From: Bacillus sp. FJAT-47783 | GTDB lineage: Bacteria > Bacillota > Bacilli > Bacillales > Aeribacillaceae | Direction: 5' to 3' | Assembly (NCBI RefSeq): GCF_022808615.1 | Contig: NZ_JAKZKS010000015.1 | Span: forward strand, 1 to 64,000 | DNA: 64,000 bases | Shown: in pieces, positions 1-7,709 of the stretch | Position numbering within the stretch: position 1 is the first letter of the stretch | Layout: every line of letters starts with the position of its first letter | Made by a program: the position numbers and the translations under genes | The notes under the pieces: model-generated | The model's database searches: none | What the model was told of the DNA's origin: nothing | The model's input: only the letters and a program-made list of their open reading frames with translations

Positions 1-126
1 GAAGATGTCCTTAAAAAGTCAAATCGAAAAATCAAAAAACTAATACAAAGTCAACTACAGCAATGGGTAGCAGCCTTACCTAACTATATCAAGGCTTATT
101 TGCCGATTTCAGTATGCGAAGTTTGA
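1..126 (+). CDS. 3' end of an unidentified protein gene (partial)
   Basis: Frame 1 is open from the window edge to a TGA at 124-126 and gives 41 residues. The visible part is basic (KKSNRKIKK near its start) and then has a Trp/Leu/Tyr-rich stretch ending SVCEV. I do not recognise the family, and no start or ribosome site is in view. Without upstream sequence this could also be a chance open stretch. Confidence 0.4.
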   Translation, partial: EDVLKKSNRKIKKLIQSQLQQWVAALPNYIKAYLPISVCEV

Positions 127-254
127 GTAATAAGAATGGATTGTTATTTTTTCGAGAGTGAGTTTAATGCTTTCATTCCCCCATCTAGATGTGTTAATAA
201 ATACAGCGTTTCCATTTATTCTAACATGAATTCATGAAAAATGCTGTTTAGAGT
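127..254. other. intergenic spacer, no gene seen
   Basis: A+T-rich spacer between the partial upstream gene and the first dispersed repeat. I see no convincing terminator, promoter or ORF with a ribosome site. Confidence 0.4.
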
Positions 255-259
255 TTTAT

Positions 260-448
260 CCCACTCTTAACGGGTAGTAAGCCCCACCTCAAGAATTTGT
301 CGTAAAGCAAAGAAGATAGGTGTGGGACAGCTGCCAGTAAAGGTCCGAATAAAATGAACATAGACGAAGAGTGCCACGTCCTGTGGGTTACAATGGCCTT
401 TCGGTTACTAACATTCAGTGGAAGATGAAAAAAACTGAATGAAGTTTC
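260..448 (+). repeat. dispersed structured repeat, copy A (longest; IS200/IS605-end-like)
   Basis: Preceded by TTTAT, it opens CCCACTCTTAACGGG and ends ACTGAATGAAGTTTC. Inside are several hairpins: CCCCACCT (about 282-289) against AGGTGTGGG (about 317-325), and CCACG-TCCTG-TGG near 373-385. The opening and/or closing blocks recur at 803, 12221, 16738, 33673 and, inverted, 63353-63443. The style (short fixed target before the left end, folded RNA-like body, no terminal inverted repeats, CGTCCTGTGG motif) resembles the non-coding ends / reRNA part of IS200/IS605 TnpB elements. No tnpA or tnpB is in the window, so it is a non-autonomous relic at best. Confidence 0.55.
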
Positions 449-558
449 ATCCCAACTTTCAAAGAAAATGTTCATGCAGGTGTGCAGCTTAGAATACAAT
501 AACGTAACGTCACATAAGAAAATGATCCATTGATTAATATAAAATATTAAAATTATTC

Positions 559-587
559 TTGAAATTATTCGCGCAATGCTTTAGAGT
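559..587 (+). promoter_or_regulatory. sigma-A-like promoter of metIC
   Basis: TTGAAA at 559-564 and TAGAGT at 582-587 are separated by 17 bp. Transcription would start near 594, about 20 nt before the SAM riboswitch aptamer, which is the expected geometry for an S-box operon. Confidence 0.55.
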
Positions 588-613
588 AATAAAAAAAGTT
601 GATAATTTTTATT

Positions 614-745
614 TTCTTATCGAGAGAGATGGAGGGATCTGGCCCGATGAAATCTCAGCAACCGGTACTAAACGTTTTTTATTGTACCAAGGTGCTAAAT
701 CCAGCAAGCAGCTTTTAGCCGTTTGTCATGCTTGGAAGATAAGAA
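614..745 (+). promoter_or_regulatory. SAM-I (S-box) riboswitch
   Basis: The conserved S-box blocks are readable in order: P1 strand TTCTTATC (614-621), GAGAGAGATGGAGGGA, CTGGCCC, ATGAAATCTCAGCAACC, then AAGGTGCTAAATCCAGCAAG, GCTTGGAAGATAAG, with GATAAGAA (738-745) closing P1. It binds S-adenosylmethionine and stops transcription when methionine is plentiful. The 3' strand of P1 (AAGAAGG, 741-747) can also pair with CCTTCTT of the terminator at 767-773, giving the antiterminator. It precedes metI-metC, a classical S-box regulon operon. Confidence 0.96.
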
Positions 746-762
746 GGGGCATACTTAAACGT

Positions 763-800
763 AACACCTTCTTCTTCTAAAGAAGGTGTTTTTGTTTTTT
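763..800 (+). terminator. intrinsic terminator of the SAM riboswitch
   Basis: AACACCTTCTT (763-773) pairs with AAGAAGGTGTT (780-790) and is followed by a T-rich run to 800. It is the OFF element of the S-box leader. A dispersed repeat begins only a few bases later. Confidence 0.92.
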
Positions 801-802
801 AT

Positions 803-870
803 CCCACTCTTAACGGTCAGTAGGATTCCGCTTGAAACTGCCGTAACGGTCCGATTGACAACACGGCCTC
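803..870 (+). repeat. dispersed structured repeat, copy B (shortened)
   Basis: TTTAT at 798-802 is followed by CCCACTCTTAACGG, as in copy A. Further on, GCCGTAACGGTCCGAT resembles GCCAGTAAAGGTCCGAAT of copy A. The middle is deleted and the right end is unclear. It lies inside the met leader, between the riboswitch terminator and the metI ribosome site (TAAGGAGG, 882-889), so it is transcribed with the operon. Confidence 0.5.
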
Positions 871-900
871 CGAAGACAAATTTAAGGAGGTAGTCAAACA

Positions 901-2028
901 ATGAATAAGTCTCACATTGATACGATTTTAGCTCAATTAGGGAACCGTTCAGAAACTGCAACTGGAACGGTCAGTGCACCCATTTATTTATCCACTGCTT
1001 ATCGCCATGTCGGGATTGGTGAATCAACCGGCTATGACTACAGTAGAACGGGGAACCCGACACGTCAACTCGTAGAAGAAGCGATTTGTACACTTGAAAG
1101 GGGAGATCGTGGGTTTGCTTTTTCCTCTGGAATGGCCGCGATCCAAACGGTTTTATCACTATTTTCAGCTGGGGATGAGCTCCTTGTATCAGCTGATTTA
1201 TACGGTGGAACGTATCGATTATTAGAAGATAGCAGGCGGTACGGACTACGGATACAATATGATGATTTTTCTTCTTTACTAAAAACGGAAGAACGTATTA
1301 ACGAAAGAACGAAGGCGATTTTCATTGAAACGCCAACGAATCCATTAATGCAAGAAACCGCTATTCGCCCCATTGCTGAATTAGCTAACGCATACAATCT
1401 TTTACTCATCGTTGATAATACGTTTTATACACCAGTGCTTCAGCGACCAATAGAGGAAGGAGCCGATATTGTCGTCCATAGTGCGACGAAATATTTAGGT
1501 GGTCATAATGATGTTTTAGCGGGACTTGTTGTCGCAAAAGGAGAGGAGCTTTGCAATCGGCTTTTCAATCAACAAAATGCGATTGGTAGTGTGCTATCAC
1601 CTTTTGACAGCTGGCTCCTTCTTCGCGGGATGAAAACATTATCGCTGCGCATGAAAAAGCATGAAGAAAACGCGAAAATTTTAGCGAAATATTTAGCAGA
1701 ACTAAATGAAATCACAGACGTTTTATATCCGGGAAGGGGTGGTATGATCTCATTCCGCGTTCAAAAAGAAGAATGGGTGGATCCGTTTTTACGAAATTTG
1801 TCGCTCATCTGTTTTGCGGAAAGCTTAGGCGGAGCAGAAAGCTTTATTACGTACCCAGCAACGCAAACGCATGCTGACATCCCGGAGGAAATTCGTATCG
1901 AAAATGGTGTCTGTCATCGGCTCCTTCGTTTTTCCGTTGGGATTGAAGATGTAGAAGATTTAAAGCAAGACTTAGTGCAAGCTTTACAAATAGCGGCAAA
2001 AGAGGCGGTGAGCACGCGTGGCGAATAA
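901..2028 (+). CDS. metI: MetI, cystathionine gamma-synthase / O-acetylhomoserine thiolyase
   Basis: 375 residues, the usual length of Bacillus MetI. It is a cytosolic PLP enzyme of the Cys/Met-metabolism family that joins an activated homoserine ester with cysteine (or sulfide) on the way to methionine. Family marks include YDYSRTGNPTR (45-55), FSSGMAA (74-80), YGGTYR (101-106), ETPTNP (143-148) and the PLP lysine in HSATKYLGG (Lys197). The start is ATG 901 behind TAAGGAGG. It is first in the S-box-controlled metI-metC operon and overlaps metC by 11 bp. Assignment as MetI rather than another family member rests on length, operon order and the riboswitch. Confidence 0.93.
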   Translation: MNKSHIDTILAQLGNRSETATGTVSAPIYLSTAYRHVGIGESTGYDYSRTGNPTRQLVEEAICTLERGDRGFAFSSGMAAIQTVLSLFSAGDELLVSADLYGGTYRLLEDSRRYGLRIQYDDFSSLLKTEERINERTKAIFIETPTNPLMQETAIRPIAELANAYNLLLIVDNTFYTPVLQRPIEEGADIVVHSATKYLGGHNDVLAGLVVAKGEELCNRLFNQQNAIGSVLSPFDSWLLLRGMKTLSLRMKKHEENAKILAKYLAELNEITDVLYPGRGGMISFRVQKEEWVDPFLRNLSLICFAESLGGAESFITYPATQTHADIPEEIRIENGVCHRLLRFSVGIEDVEDLKQDLVQALQIAAKEAVSTRGE

Positions 2029-3187
2029 ATGGACGATTCAAACGAAATTGCTGCACAATAAGCATAAATTTGATTCCGTTACGAAAGGGGTCAGTGTTCC
2101 AATCCAACATGCTTCCACGTTCCATCAAGAAGATTTTAACGCTTCGCCGAATTATGATTATAGCCGCTCGGGAAATCCAACGAGGGAAGCGTTGGAAGAT
2201 GCGATTGCAGAATTAGAAGGAGGAGTGAGAGGGTTCGCCTTCGCCTCGGGAATGGCCGCAATTTCGACCGCTTTTCTTCTATTATCTAAAGGGGATCACG
2301 TTCTCGTATCAGAGGATGTATATGGCGGGACGTATCGTGTCGTTGCCGATGTGTTAACAAAGTTTGGGATTGACCATACATTTGTCAATATGACGGACTT
2401 ACATGAAGTCGCATCAAGCATTCGTCCCAATACGAAAGTTCTTTACATTGAAACACCATCAAACCCACTGATGAAAGTAACTGATATTCAAGGGGTTGCA
2501 AAACTAGCGAAAGCAAACGGCTGTTTAACGTTTGTTGATAATACGTTTATGACACCGGCACTCCAAAGGCCGCTCGAGCTCGGTGCTGATATTGTCCTCC
2601 ACAGTGCGACGAAGTTTTTAGCAGGACATAGTGATGTGTTAGCTGGTCTCGCGGTCGTTAAAGAGGAAAAATTAGGGGAAAAGCTGTATAAATTGCAAAA
2701 TGCTTTCGGGGCAGTTTTAGGTCCACAAGATTGTTGGCTTGTTTTAAGAGGCTTAAAGACATTACACGTCCGTCTTAAACAATCGGAACAAACGGCTTTG
2801 GAGCTTGCGAAATTTCTCCGTCAACACCCAGCGGTCGAGGCTGTTCATTATCCAGGTTTTGAAGACCACCCAGGATCAAGTATTCAGCGCTATCAAGCCG
2901 ATGGGGCAGGAGCCGTTTTTTCTTTTCAATTGAAAGACGAAAACGCCGTCAAGACCCTTGTATCGCATTTAGAAATTCCGGTATTTGCCGTCAGTTTAGG
3001 TGCTGTTGAATCCATTTTATCGTATCCAGCGAAAATGTCGCATGCGGCAATGCCAGAAAAAGAACGGTTGAAGAGAGGGATTACAAACGGTCTCCTTCGC
3101 CTAAGCGTCGGGCTTGAAAACATCGAGGACTTAAAAAACGACTTTTCGAACGCATTCGCAAAACTCGAGCAAAAAATAAAAATATAG
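2018..3187 (+). CDS. metC: MetC, cystathionine beta-lyase
   Basis: 389 residues. PLP-dependent cleavage of cystathionine to homocysteine, pyruvate and ammonia, the step after MetI. Same fold and motifs: YDYSRSGNPTR (46-56), FASGMAA (75-81), VYGGTYR, ETPSNP, and the Schiff-base lysine in HSATKFLAG (Lys199). It starts at GTG 2018, inside the last codons of metI (11-bp overlap), so translation is probably coupled. The operon ends at a hairpin terminator at 3192. Paralogy with metI is clear in the sequence; which of the two has which specificity is inferred from the B. subtilis gene order. Confidence 0.92.
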   Translation: MANKWTIQTKLLHNKHKFDSVTKGVSVPIQHASTFHQEDFNASPNYDYSRSGNPTREALEDAIAELEGGVRGFAFASGMAAISTAFLLLSKGDHVLVSEDVYGGTYRVVADVLTKFGIDHTFVNMTDLHEVASSIRPNTKVLYIETPSNPLMKVTDIQGVAKLAKANGCLTFVDNTFMTPALQRPLELGADIVLHSATKFLAGHSDVLAGLAVVKEEKLGEKLYKLQNAFGAVLGPQDCWLVLRGLKTLHVRLKQSEQTALELAKFLRQHPAVEAVHYPGFEDHPGSSIQRYQADGAGAVFSFQLKDENAVKTLVSHLEIPVFAVSLGAVESILSYPAKMSHAAMPEKERLKRGITNGLLRLSVGLENIEDLKNDFSNAFAKLEQKIKI

Positions 3188-3191
3188 GAAG

Positions 3192-3220
3192 AAATCCGGT
3201 TCGGTGGGGGCCGGATTTTT
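3192..3220 (+). terminator. terminator of metI-metC
   Basis: AAATCCGG pairs with CCGGATTTTT across a G-rich loop, five bases after the metC stop region. It ends the met operon. Confidence 0.88.
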
Positions 3221-3277
3221 GTGTATTTTGGCTGAAATCAGCAAGATGGTAGGAGCGATACTTTTAGCGAAAACCCC

Positions 3278-3402
3278 AATAAGGTCCATCTAAGGCTCAA
3301 TTTCTGAAAATAAACCCCAAAACTTGAAAGAAACCCCCAAATGATGAAAGAAAAGCCCAATACTTGAAACTAAACCCCAAATGATGAAAATAGTTAAGTA
3401 GG
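3278..3402. repeat. about 20-bp-period intergenic array 1
   Basis: Degenerate tandem units built on AAACCCCAAATGATGAAAG follow one another (for example around 3312, 3333, 3354, 3374). The same theme, CC(C/G)CAA plus ATGAAAG every 19-21 bp, recurs near 7258, 33735, 43130, 55567 and 55880, always in a gene-end spacer. There are no ORFs with ribosome sites inside it. Confidence 0.6.
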
Positions 3403-3543
3403 ACATGAAAAAGTAATATAAACTTGCAGATTAAGTTAAGGATTTACTACGTCAAAACAGTTTTTTTAATCTTGTTATTTGATAAATTACGATATTTTAC
3501 GCTATTATTAACTGTTAGATATACCAAATTTTTTTATTATTAT

Positions 3544-3574
3544 TTGACAATTAAGACAAAGATTATGTTATTAT
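3544..3574 (+). promoter_or_regulatory. probable promoter of the TRAP transporter operon
   Basis: TTGACA at 3544-3549 and TATTAT at 3569-3574 (19-bp spacing) lie about 40 bp before the ribosome site of the receptor gene, in a very A+T-rich stretch. The spacing is longer than ideal. Confidence 0.4.
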
Positions 3575-3616
3575 ATTTTTGTAGTTTTAAAATTAGATAT
3601 AAAAGGGGTGTTTACG

Positions 3617-4609
3617 TTGAAAAAGTTACGTAGCAGTCTTCTTTTCACAGTGATGCTTACGATTGCGATGGTTATGGCCGCATGTGGGAACGGTGGCGAC
3701 GAAGGCAATGGTGGCGGTGAAGGTGATAAAGGAAAAGCAGTAACGAGTTTAAGTATTGTAACAGGTGGTACTGGTGGTACATATTATCCTTTAGGTGGCG
3801 CAATGGCTAGTATCATCGAAGACGAGACAGAATTAAAGGCAAGTGCACAATCATCTGGTGCTTCTGTTGAAAATATGAATACGCTTAAAGGTGGCGATGC
3901 TGAAATTGCCTTTACGCAAACAGATATCGCTACATATGCATTAAACGGCGAATTAATGTTTGATGGAAATAAAGTAGAAAACGTACAAGCAATTGGTACA
4001 CTCTACCCAGAGACCGTTCAAATCATTACAACGAAAGATAGCGGTATTGAGTCTGTAGAAGACTTAAAAGGGAAAACGGTTTCAATCGGTGCGCTAGGTT
4101 CTGGTGTTAATGCAAACGCTTTACAAATCTTAGAGATTCACGGTTTATCTGTTGACGATATTGAAGCGCGAAATGTGGATTTTAAAGAATCAACAGATGG
4201 TCTCCAAGCTGGAAATATCGATGCTGCGTTCATTACAGCTGGAACGCCTACCGGTTCAGTTGAAGCATTAGCAGCAACTGAAGATGTAAAAGTTATTCCG
4301 GTTTCTGCTGATAAAGCGAAAGAATTAATCGAGAAATATCCGTACTATGCGGAAGAAACAGTTCCATCTGGAACATATGGAATTGAAGAAGATGTTGCAA
4401 CAGTTGCAGTCAAAGCGATGTTAGTTGTTCGTGAAGACTTAGATGAAGACACGGTTTACAACATTACAAAAGCGATTTTTGAAAACACAGATAAAATCAC
4501 ACATGCAAAAGGTGAATTAATTAAAGCAGAAACAGCTCTTGACGGTATTGGTGATATAACAGTTCATCCAGGTGCTGACAAATATTTCACGGAAAAGGGC
4601 GTTAAATAA
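3617..4609 (+). CDS. TAXI-family TRAP transporter solute receptor (lipoprotein)
   Basis: About 330 residues. This is the extracytoplasmic substrate-binding lipoprotein of a TRAP-TAXI secondary transporter. A hydrophobic signal ends in a lipobox (AMVMAAC, lipid Cys23), followed by a Gly/Asp/Glu-rich linker and the TAXI signature region GGTGGTYYPLGGAMA. I chose TTG 3617 over GTG 3608 because AAGGGGTG (3603-3610) then lies 6 bp upstream; it would abut the GTG. The DUF1850 and permease genes follow. A hairpin at 4631 may lower transcription of the distal genes relative to the receptor. The substrate cannot be read from sequence. Confidence 0.9.
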   Translation: MKKLRSSLLFTVMLTIAMVMAACGNGGDEGNGGGEGDKGKAVTSLSIVTGGTGGTYYPLGGAMASIIEDETELKASAQSSGASVENMNTLKGGDAEIAFTQTDIATYALNGELMFDGNKVENVQAIGTLYPETVQIITTKDSGIESVEDLKGKTVSIGALGSGVNANALQILEIHGLSVDDIEARNVDFKESTDGLQAGNIDAAFITAGTPTGSVEALAATEDVKVIPVSADKAKELIEKYPYYAEETVPSGTYGIEEDVATVAVKAMLVVREDLDEDTVYNITKAIFENTDKITHAKGELIKAETALDGIGDITVHPGADKYFTEKGVK

Positions 4610-4630
4610 TCGAGTAAGTAGAATATAAAT

Positions 4631-4660
4631 GATAGACCGATTCATTCGGTCTATCGTTTT
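4631..4660 (+). terminator. hairpin between receptor and permease genes
   Basis: GATAGACCGA pairs with TCGGTCTATC and is followed by GTTTTC. It has a short U-tract, so it is probably a partial (attenuating) terminator or an mRNA-stabilising hairpin giving excess receptor message. Confidence 0.6.
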
Positions 4661-4696
4661 CATGTGTGCTTTTTCATTTTATTGGGTGGGGTTGAT

Positions 4697-5212
4697 ATGT
4701 TACGTAAATATAAACGATTCTTTATTTTACCCCTTCTTCTTTTACTCATCGCTTTTGTTTTTTTCTTTCCTTATAAACAAACGATAGCCTTTTACTTTGA
4801 AGACACAAATCAGTTACTTCTCTTCCTTCCATTAAAAGAGTCAGACACATTTCAAATAGAATATACACATTCTATTCATTTATCAGATGTGATTGAAACG
4901 TACAAAATAGAAAATGAAAAGCTTGTACAAACACAATTGGAGTATGAAGACTTTGCGATCGGGATGCCATCGAATGCAGAAGGAAACGAGCGATTTGACA
5001 AAAAGAATGGAAAATATGTCATTTCCAATATGGATCGCCACTTTCAAACACTCGACTTGCGAATTGGACAAGTTAGAGCGGATCATAAACTTATTTATGA
5101 TGAGAAAAAATATAAGCTTACAAAATGGATCGATGGGGGAACATGGGTAAGAATCATTCCAGCACGGTTAAATTTATGGCAACAGTTGAAAGGAGTGAAC
5201 ATCAGTGAATAA
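4697..5212 (+). CDS. DUF1850 protein of the TRAP-TAXI operon
   Basis: About 171 residues. An N-terminal hydrophobic segment (residues about 7-24, FFILPLLLLLIAFVFFF) precedes an extracytoplasmic region with the TYTHSI-type motif (IEYTHSIHLSDVIETY) typical of DUF1850. This family is nearly always found between TAXI receptors and 4TM/12TM TRAP permeases; its role is unknown. ATG 4697 is preferred to an ATG 33 bp upstream because GGGTGGGG (4684-4691) precedes it correctly. It overlaps the permease gene by 8 bp. Confidence 0.82.
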   Translation: MLRKYKRFFILPLLLLLIAFVFFFPYKQTIAFYFEDTNQLLLFLPLKESDTFQIEYTHSIHLSDVIETYKIENEKLVQTQLEYEDFAIGMPSNAEGNERFDKKNGKYVISNMDRHFQTLDLRIGQVRADHKLIYDEKKYKLTKWIDGGTWVRIIPARLNLWQQLKGVNISE

Positions 5213-7175
5213 CGAAAAATTCGAAACGTTATCAGCTGAAGAGCAGCAAAAGATTTTAGAAAAATATGATCCAGAATCGAATACACGAAACTTAAAAGGT
5301 ATCTTTCGGATCATTACGTTTGTCGGGCTATTAGCGTTTTCATTATTTCAATTATATACGGCGATTTTCGGGGTATTTACCGCGCAAATTCAGCGTTCGA
5401 TTCACTTAGGTTTTGCTTTAGCGTTAATCTTTCTTTTGTTTCCAGCTCGTAGAGGGCAGAAAAAGAAGGGGAAGCTACAAGTTGCATGGTATGATATAAT
5501 CCTTGCATTATTAAGTGTTTACGTTGGAGCTTATTGGCCAACAAATATTGATGCGATCGTCATGCGCGTCGGTCTGTTAACAGATACTGACTTTTATGTT
5601 GGGGTTTTAGCGATTTTACTCGTTTTAGAGGCGACAAGACGTGCAGTCGGTTTACCGATAACGATTATTGCCATCTTGTTTTTGTCTTACGGATATTTTG
5701 GCGAAAGCATGCCGGGCTTTTTACAACATAGCGGCTTAAGCTTGGAGCGTTTAGTGCAAACAATGTTCTTTACGACCGAAGGGATTTTAGGGACACCGCT
5801 TGGCGTATCGGCGACATTTATTTTCTTATTCTTATTATTCGGTTCCTTCCTTGTCAAAACAGGAGTCGGCCAATATTTCAATGATTTAGCGGTATCCATT
5901 GCCGGAAAACGTACAGGAGGTCCTGCAAAGGTTGCGATTTTCTCCAGTGCCCTGCAAGGAACGATTAGCGGAAGCTCCGTTGCGAACGTTGTTACATCGG
6001 GTTCTTTCACGATTCCAATGATGAAAAAATTGGGGTATAAGCGTGAGTTTGCTGGTGCTGTTGAAGCGGCTGCATCAACTGGTGGACAGCTCATGCCACC
6101 GATCATGGGTGCGGCAGCGTTTTTAATGGTCGAATTTATCGGCGGTGGATTAACGTATTGGGATATTGCGAAAGCTGCAGCGATTCCAGCCATCCTTTAC
6201 TTTACCGGTGTGTGGATTATGACACACTTTGAAGCAAAACGTATCGGCTTAAGCGGTCTTGCAAAAGAAGAAATGCCAAATCGTAAAGAAGTGTTAAAGA
6301 AAATATACTTACTCATTCCCATTTTAGCGGTTATCGTTTTATTAATGTCAGGCATAACCGTTACACATGCTGCATTGTATTCGATTTTAATTGCGATTAT
6401 CGTAGGCTTCATTAATCGTGCAGCGAATATGAAGCTAGTAGATATTATTTATGCACTTGTCGACGGTGCTCGCACTGCATTAGCAGTAGCAGCCGCAACA
6501 GCAGCAGCAGGTATTATTGTCGGAATCGTAACGAAAACAGGTCTTGGCCTTAAACTTGCCAACGGGTTAATAGACATTGCGGGTGGAAAGTTACTTCCAA
6601 CACTATTTTTAACGATGATTGCGGCCATTATATTAGGGATGGGTTCACCAACGACGGCAAACTATGTTATTACATCAACAATTGCCGCTCCAGCCATTAT
6701 TTTACTCGGCATTCCTGATTTATCCGCTCATTTATTTGTTTTCTATTTCGGGATTATTGCCGACATTACACCACCAGTAGCGTTAGCTGCCTTTGCCGCA
6801 GCAGGGGTATCTGGCGGTGAACCGATACGAACCGGGATACAATCGGCAAAACTTGCAATTGCAGCCTTTATTATCCCATACATGTTCGTTTTATCACCTG
6901 AACTGTTAATGATCGATACGAATGCAACTGAACTAATTTGGGTTATCTTTACGGCGATCACAGGTATGATTGCCATCGGTGCCGGCATGATTGGCTACTG
7001 GTTCCGCACTTTACACTGGGTCGAGCGTCTGTTCGCCATTGCAACAGGCCTTATGCTCATCTATCCAGGCGTATGGACAGATACAATCGGATTAGTCGCA
7101 TTCGCAGCTCTAATCGGCATCCAATTTGTCTGGAAACGAGAGGGAAACAAGCCGATGAAATCACAAAATGCATAA
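5205..7175 (+). CDS. TRAP transporter fused permease (4TM/12TM)
   Basis: 656 residues, highly hydrophobic. It is the membrane part of the transporter, with small (DctQ-like) and large (DctM-like) modules fused. DctM-type glycine-rich segments are visible, e.g. SGSSVANVVTSGSFTIPMMK, STGGQLMPPIMGAAAF and MGSPTTANYVITSTIAAPA. These probably form the re-entrant substrate path; transport is usually Na+-driven. It starts with GTG 5205 behind AAAGGAG and overlaps the DUF1850 gene. It completes a three-gene transporter operon. No regulator is adjacent. Confidence 0.93.
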   Translation: MNNEKFETLSAEEQQKILEKYDPESNTRNLKGIFRIITFVGLLAFSLFQLYTAIFGVFTAQIQRSIHLGFALALIFLLFPARRGQKKKGKLQVAWYDIILALLSVYVGAYWPTNIDAIVMRVGLLTDTDFYVGVLAILLVLEATRRAVGLPITIIAILFLSYGYFGESMPGFLQHSGLSLERLVQTMFFTTEGILGTPLGVSATFIFLFLLFGSFLVKTGVGQYFNDLAVSIAGKRTGGPAKVAIFSSALQGTISGSSVANVVTSGSFTIPMMKKLGYKREFAGAVEAAASTGGQLMPPIMGAAAFLMVEFIGGGLTYWDIAKAAAIPAILYFTGVWIMTHFEAKRIGLSGLAKEEMPNRKEVLKKIYLLIPILAVIVLLMSGITVTHAALYSILIAIIVGFINRAANMKLVDIIYALVDGARTALAVAAATAAAGIIVGIVTKTGLGLKLANGLIDIAGGKLLPTLFLTMIAAIILGMGSPTTANYVITSTIAAPAIILLGIPDLSAHLFVFYFGIIADITPPVALAAFAAAGVSGGEPIRTGIQSAKLAIAAFIIPYMFVLSPELLMIDTNATELIWVIFTAITGMIAIGAGMIGYWFRTLHWVERLFAIATGLMLIYPGVWTDTIGLVAFAALIGIQFVWKREGNKPMKSQNA

Positions 7176-7186
7176 AGAAGACAGAA

Positions 7187-7213
7187 ATCCCCCGACCTGC
7201 GTCGGGGGATATA
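7187..7213 (+). terminator. hairpin after the TRAP operon
   Basis: ATCCCCCGAC pairs perfectly with GTCGGGGGAT around a CTGC loop. The following tract (ATAATTTATT) is only moderately U-rich. Confidence 0.7.
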
Positions 7214-7257
7214 ATTTATTAAGAGGTCAGGTGTTGTGGGTCAAATCCGCAGGTTAG

Positions 7258-7332
7258 TCAAAAACTGGCGCAAGTTATGAAAATTAACCGCAAATAATGA
7301 AAGTTATCCGCAAGTCTAGAAATTTATCATTA
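7258..7332. repeat. about 20-bp-period intergenic array 2
   Basis: Three to four units of the form CCGCAA(G/A)T(T/A)ATGAAA-AxTTA, for example near 7272, 7290 and 7309, each about 19-20 bp. It belongs to the same family as arrays at 3278, 43130 and 55545. Confidence 0.55.
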
Positions 7333-7479
7333 AAGGATGTCCTACCCCAACTATTAACTACATGGAAATATTCGAAGATACATAAATCTATCAAAAAATT
7401 TCCGGGAAAGTGTTGACTTTACTCTCGTTCTTACATATAATAATCATTGTCACCACGAAATACCAAATACCCAGCACGT

Positions 7480-7552
7480 GATTCCGTAGCTCAGCTGGGA
7501 GAGCGCCACCTTGACAGGGTGGAGGTCGCTGGTTCGAGCCCAGTCGGAATCA
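7480..7552 (+). tRNA. tRNA-Val (anticodon GAC)
   Basis: A 73-nt cloverleaf. The acceptor arm GATTCCG pairs with CGGAATC, the D-arm contains AGCTCAGCTGGGAGAGC, the anticodon arm CCACC-TTGACAG-GGTGG carries GAC, and the T-arm is CTGGTTCGAGCCCAG. CCA is not encoded. The 43 bp from the anticodon loop to just past the 3' end are duplicated at 10431-10473, marking this tRNA as the insertion site of a small element. Its likely original terminator now lies at 10480. Confidence 0.97.
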
Positions 7553-7553
7553 T
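7511..7553 (+). repeat. left attachment repeat (tRNA-Val 3' half)
   Basis: Runs from the anticodon loop (TTGAC) through the T-arm and acceptor end to CAT. It is matched at 10431-10473 with three mismatches. Direct repeats of a tRNA 3' part flanking foreign genes are the normal footprint of integrase-mediated insertion. Confidence 0.8.
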
Positions 7554-7557
7554 CACG

Positions 7558-7597
7558 ACGGTAAAGCGTTGATAAATAAGCGTTTTGCCGTTTTTTG
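7558..7597 (+). terminator. terminator now serving tRNA-Val
   Basis: ACGGTAAAGCG pairs with CGTTTTGCCGT (two G-U pairs) and is followed by TTTTTTG. It lies just inside the left attachment repeat, so it was probably carried by the inserted element and replaces the tRNA's own terminator. Confidence 0.75.
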
Positions 7598-7709
7598 TTT
7601 TCATTGAATTGTATCGTTGACTTGATACGGATAACAGCGCTAAAACGAAGCAGATAACAGCACGTCAATTCTTTACGATAAAACGTATAGAAAGGACGTG
7701 TTTTTTGTT

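Noticed and set aside
248-499. Minus-strand reading frame of 83 codons ending ...LLPVKSGIKL
   Set aside because: It is the antisense reading of dispersed repeat copy A. The same spurious end (VKSGIK) appears wherever the repeat occurs, and there is no ribosome site.
3424-3633. 69-codon plus-strand frame before the TRAP receptor
   Set aside because: Extreme A+T content, no ribosome site, and it overlaps the promoter and start of the receptor gene.
5687-6193. 168-codon minus-strand frame inside the TRAP permease
   Set aside because: Shadow of a long, strongly coding plus-strand gene; Ala/Pro-rich composition typical of antisense of membrane helices.
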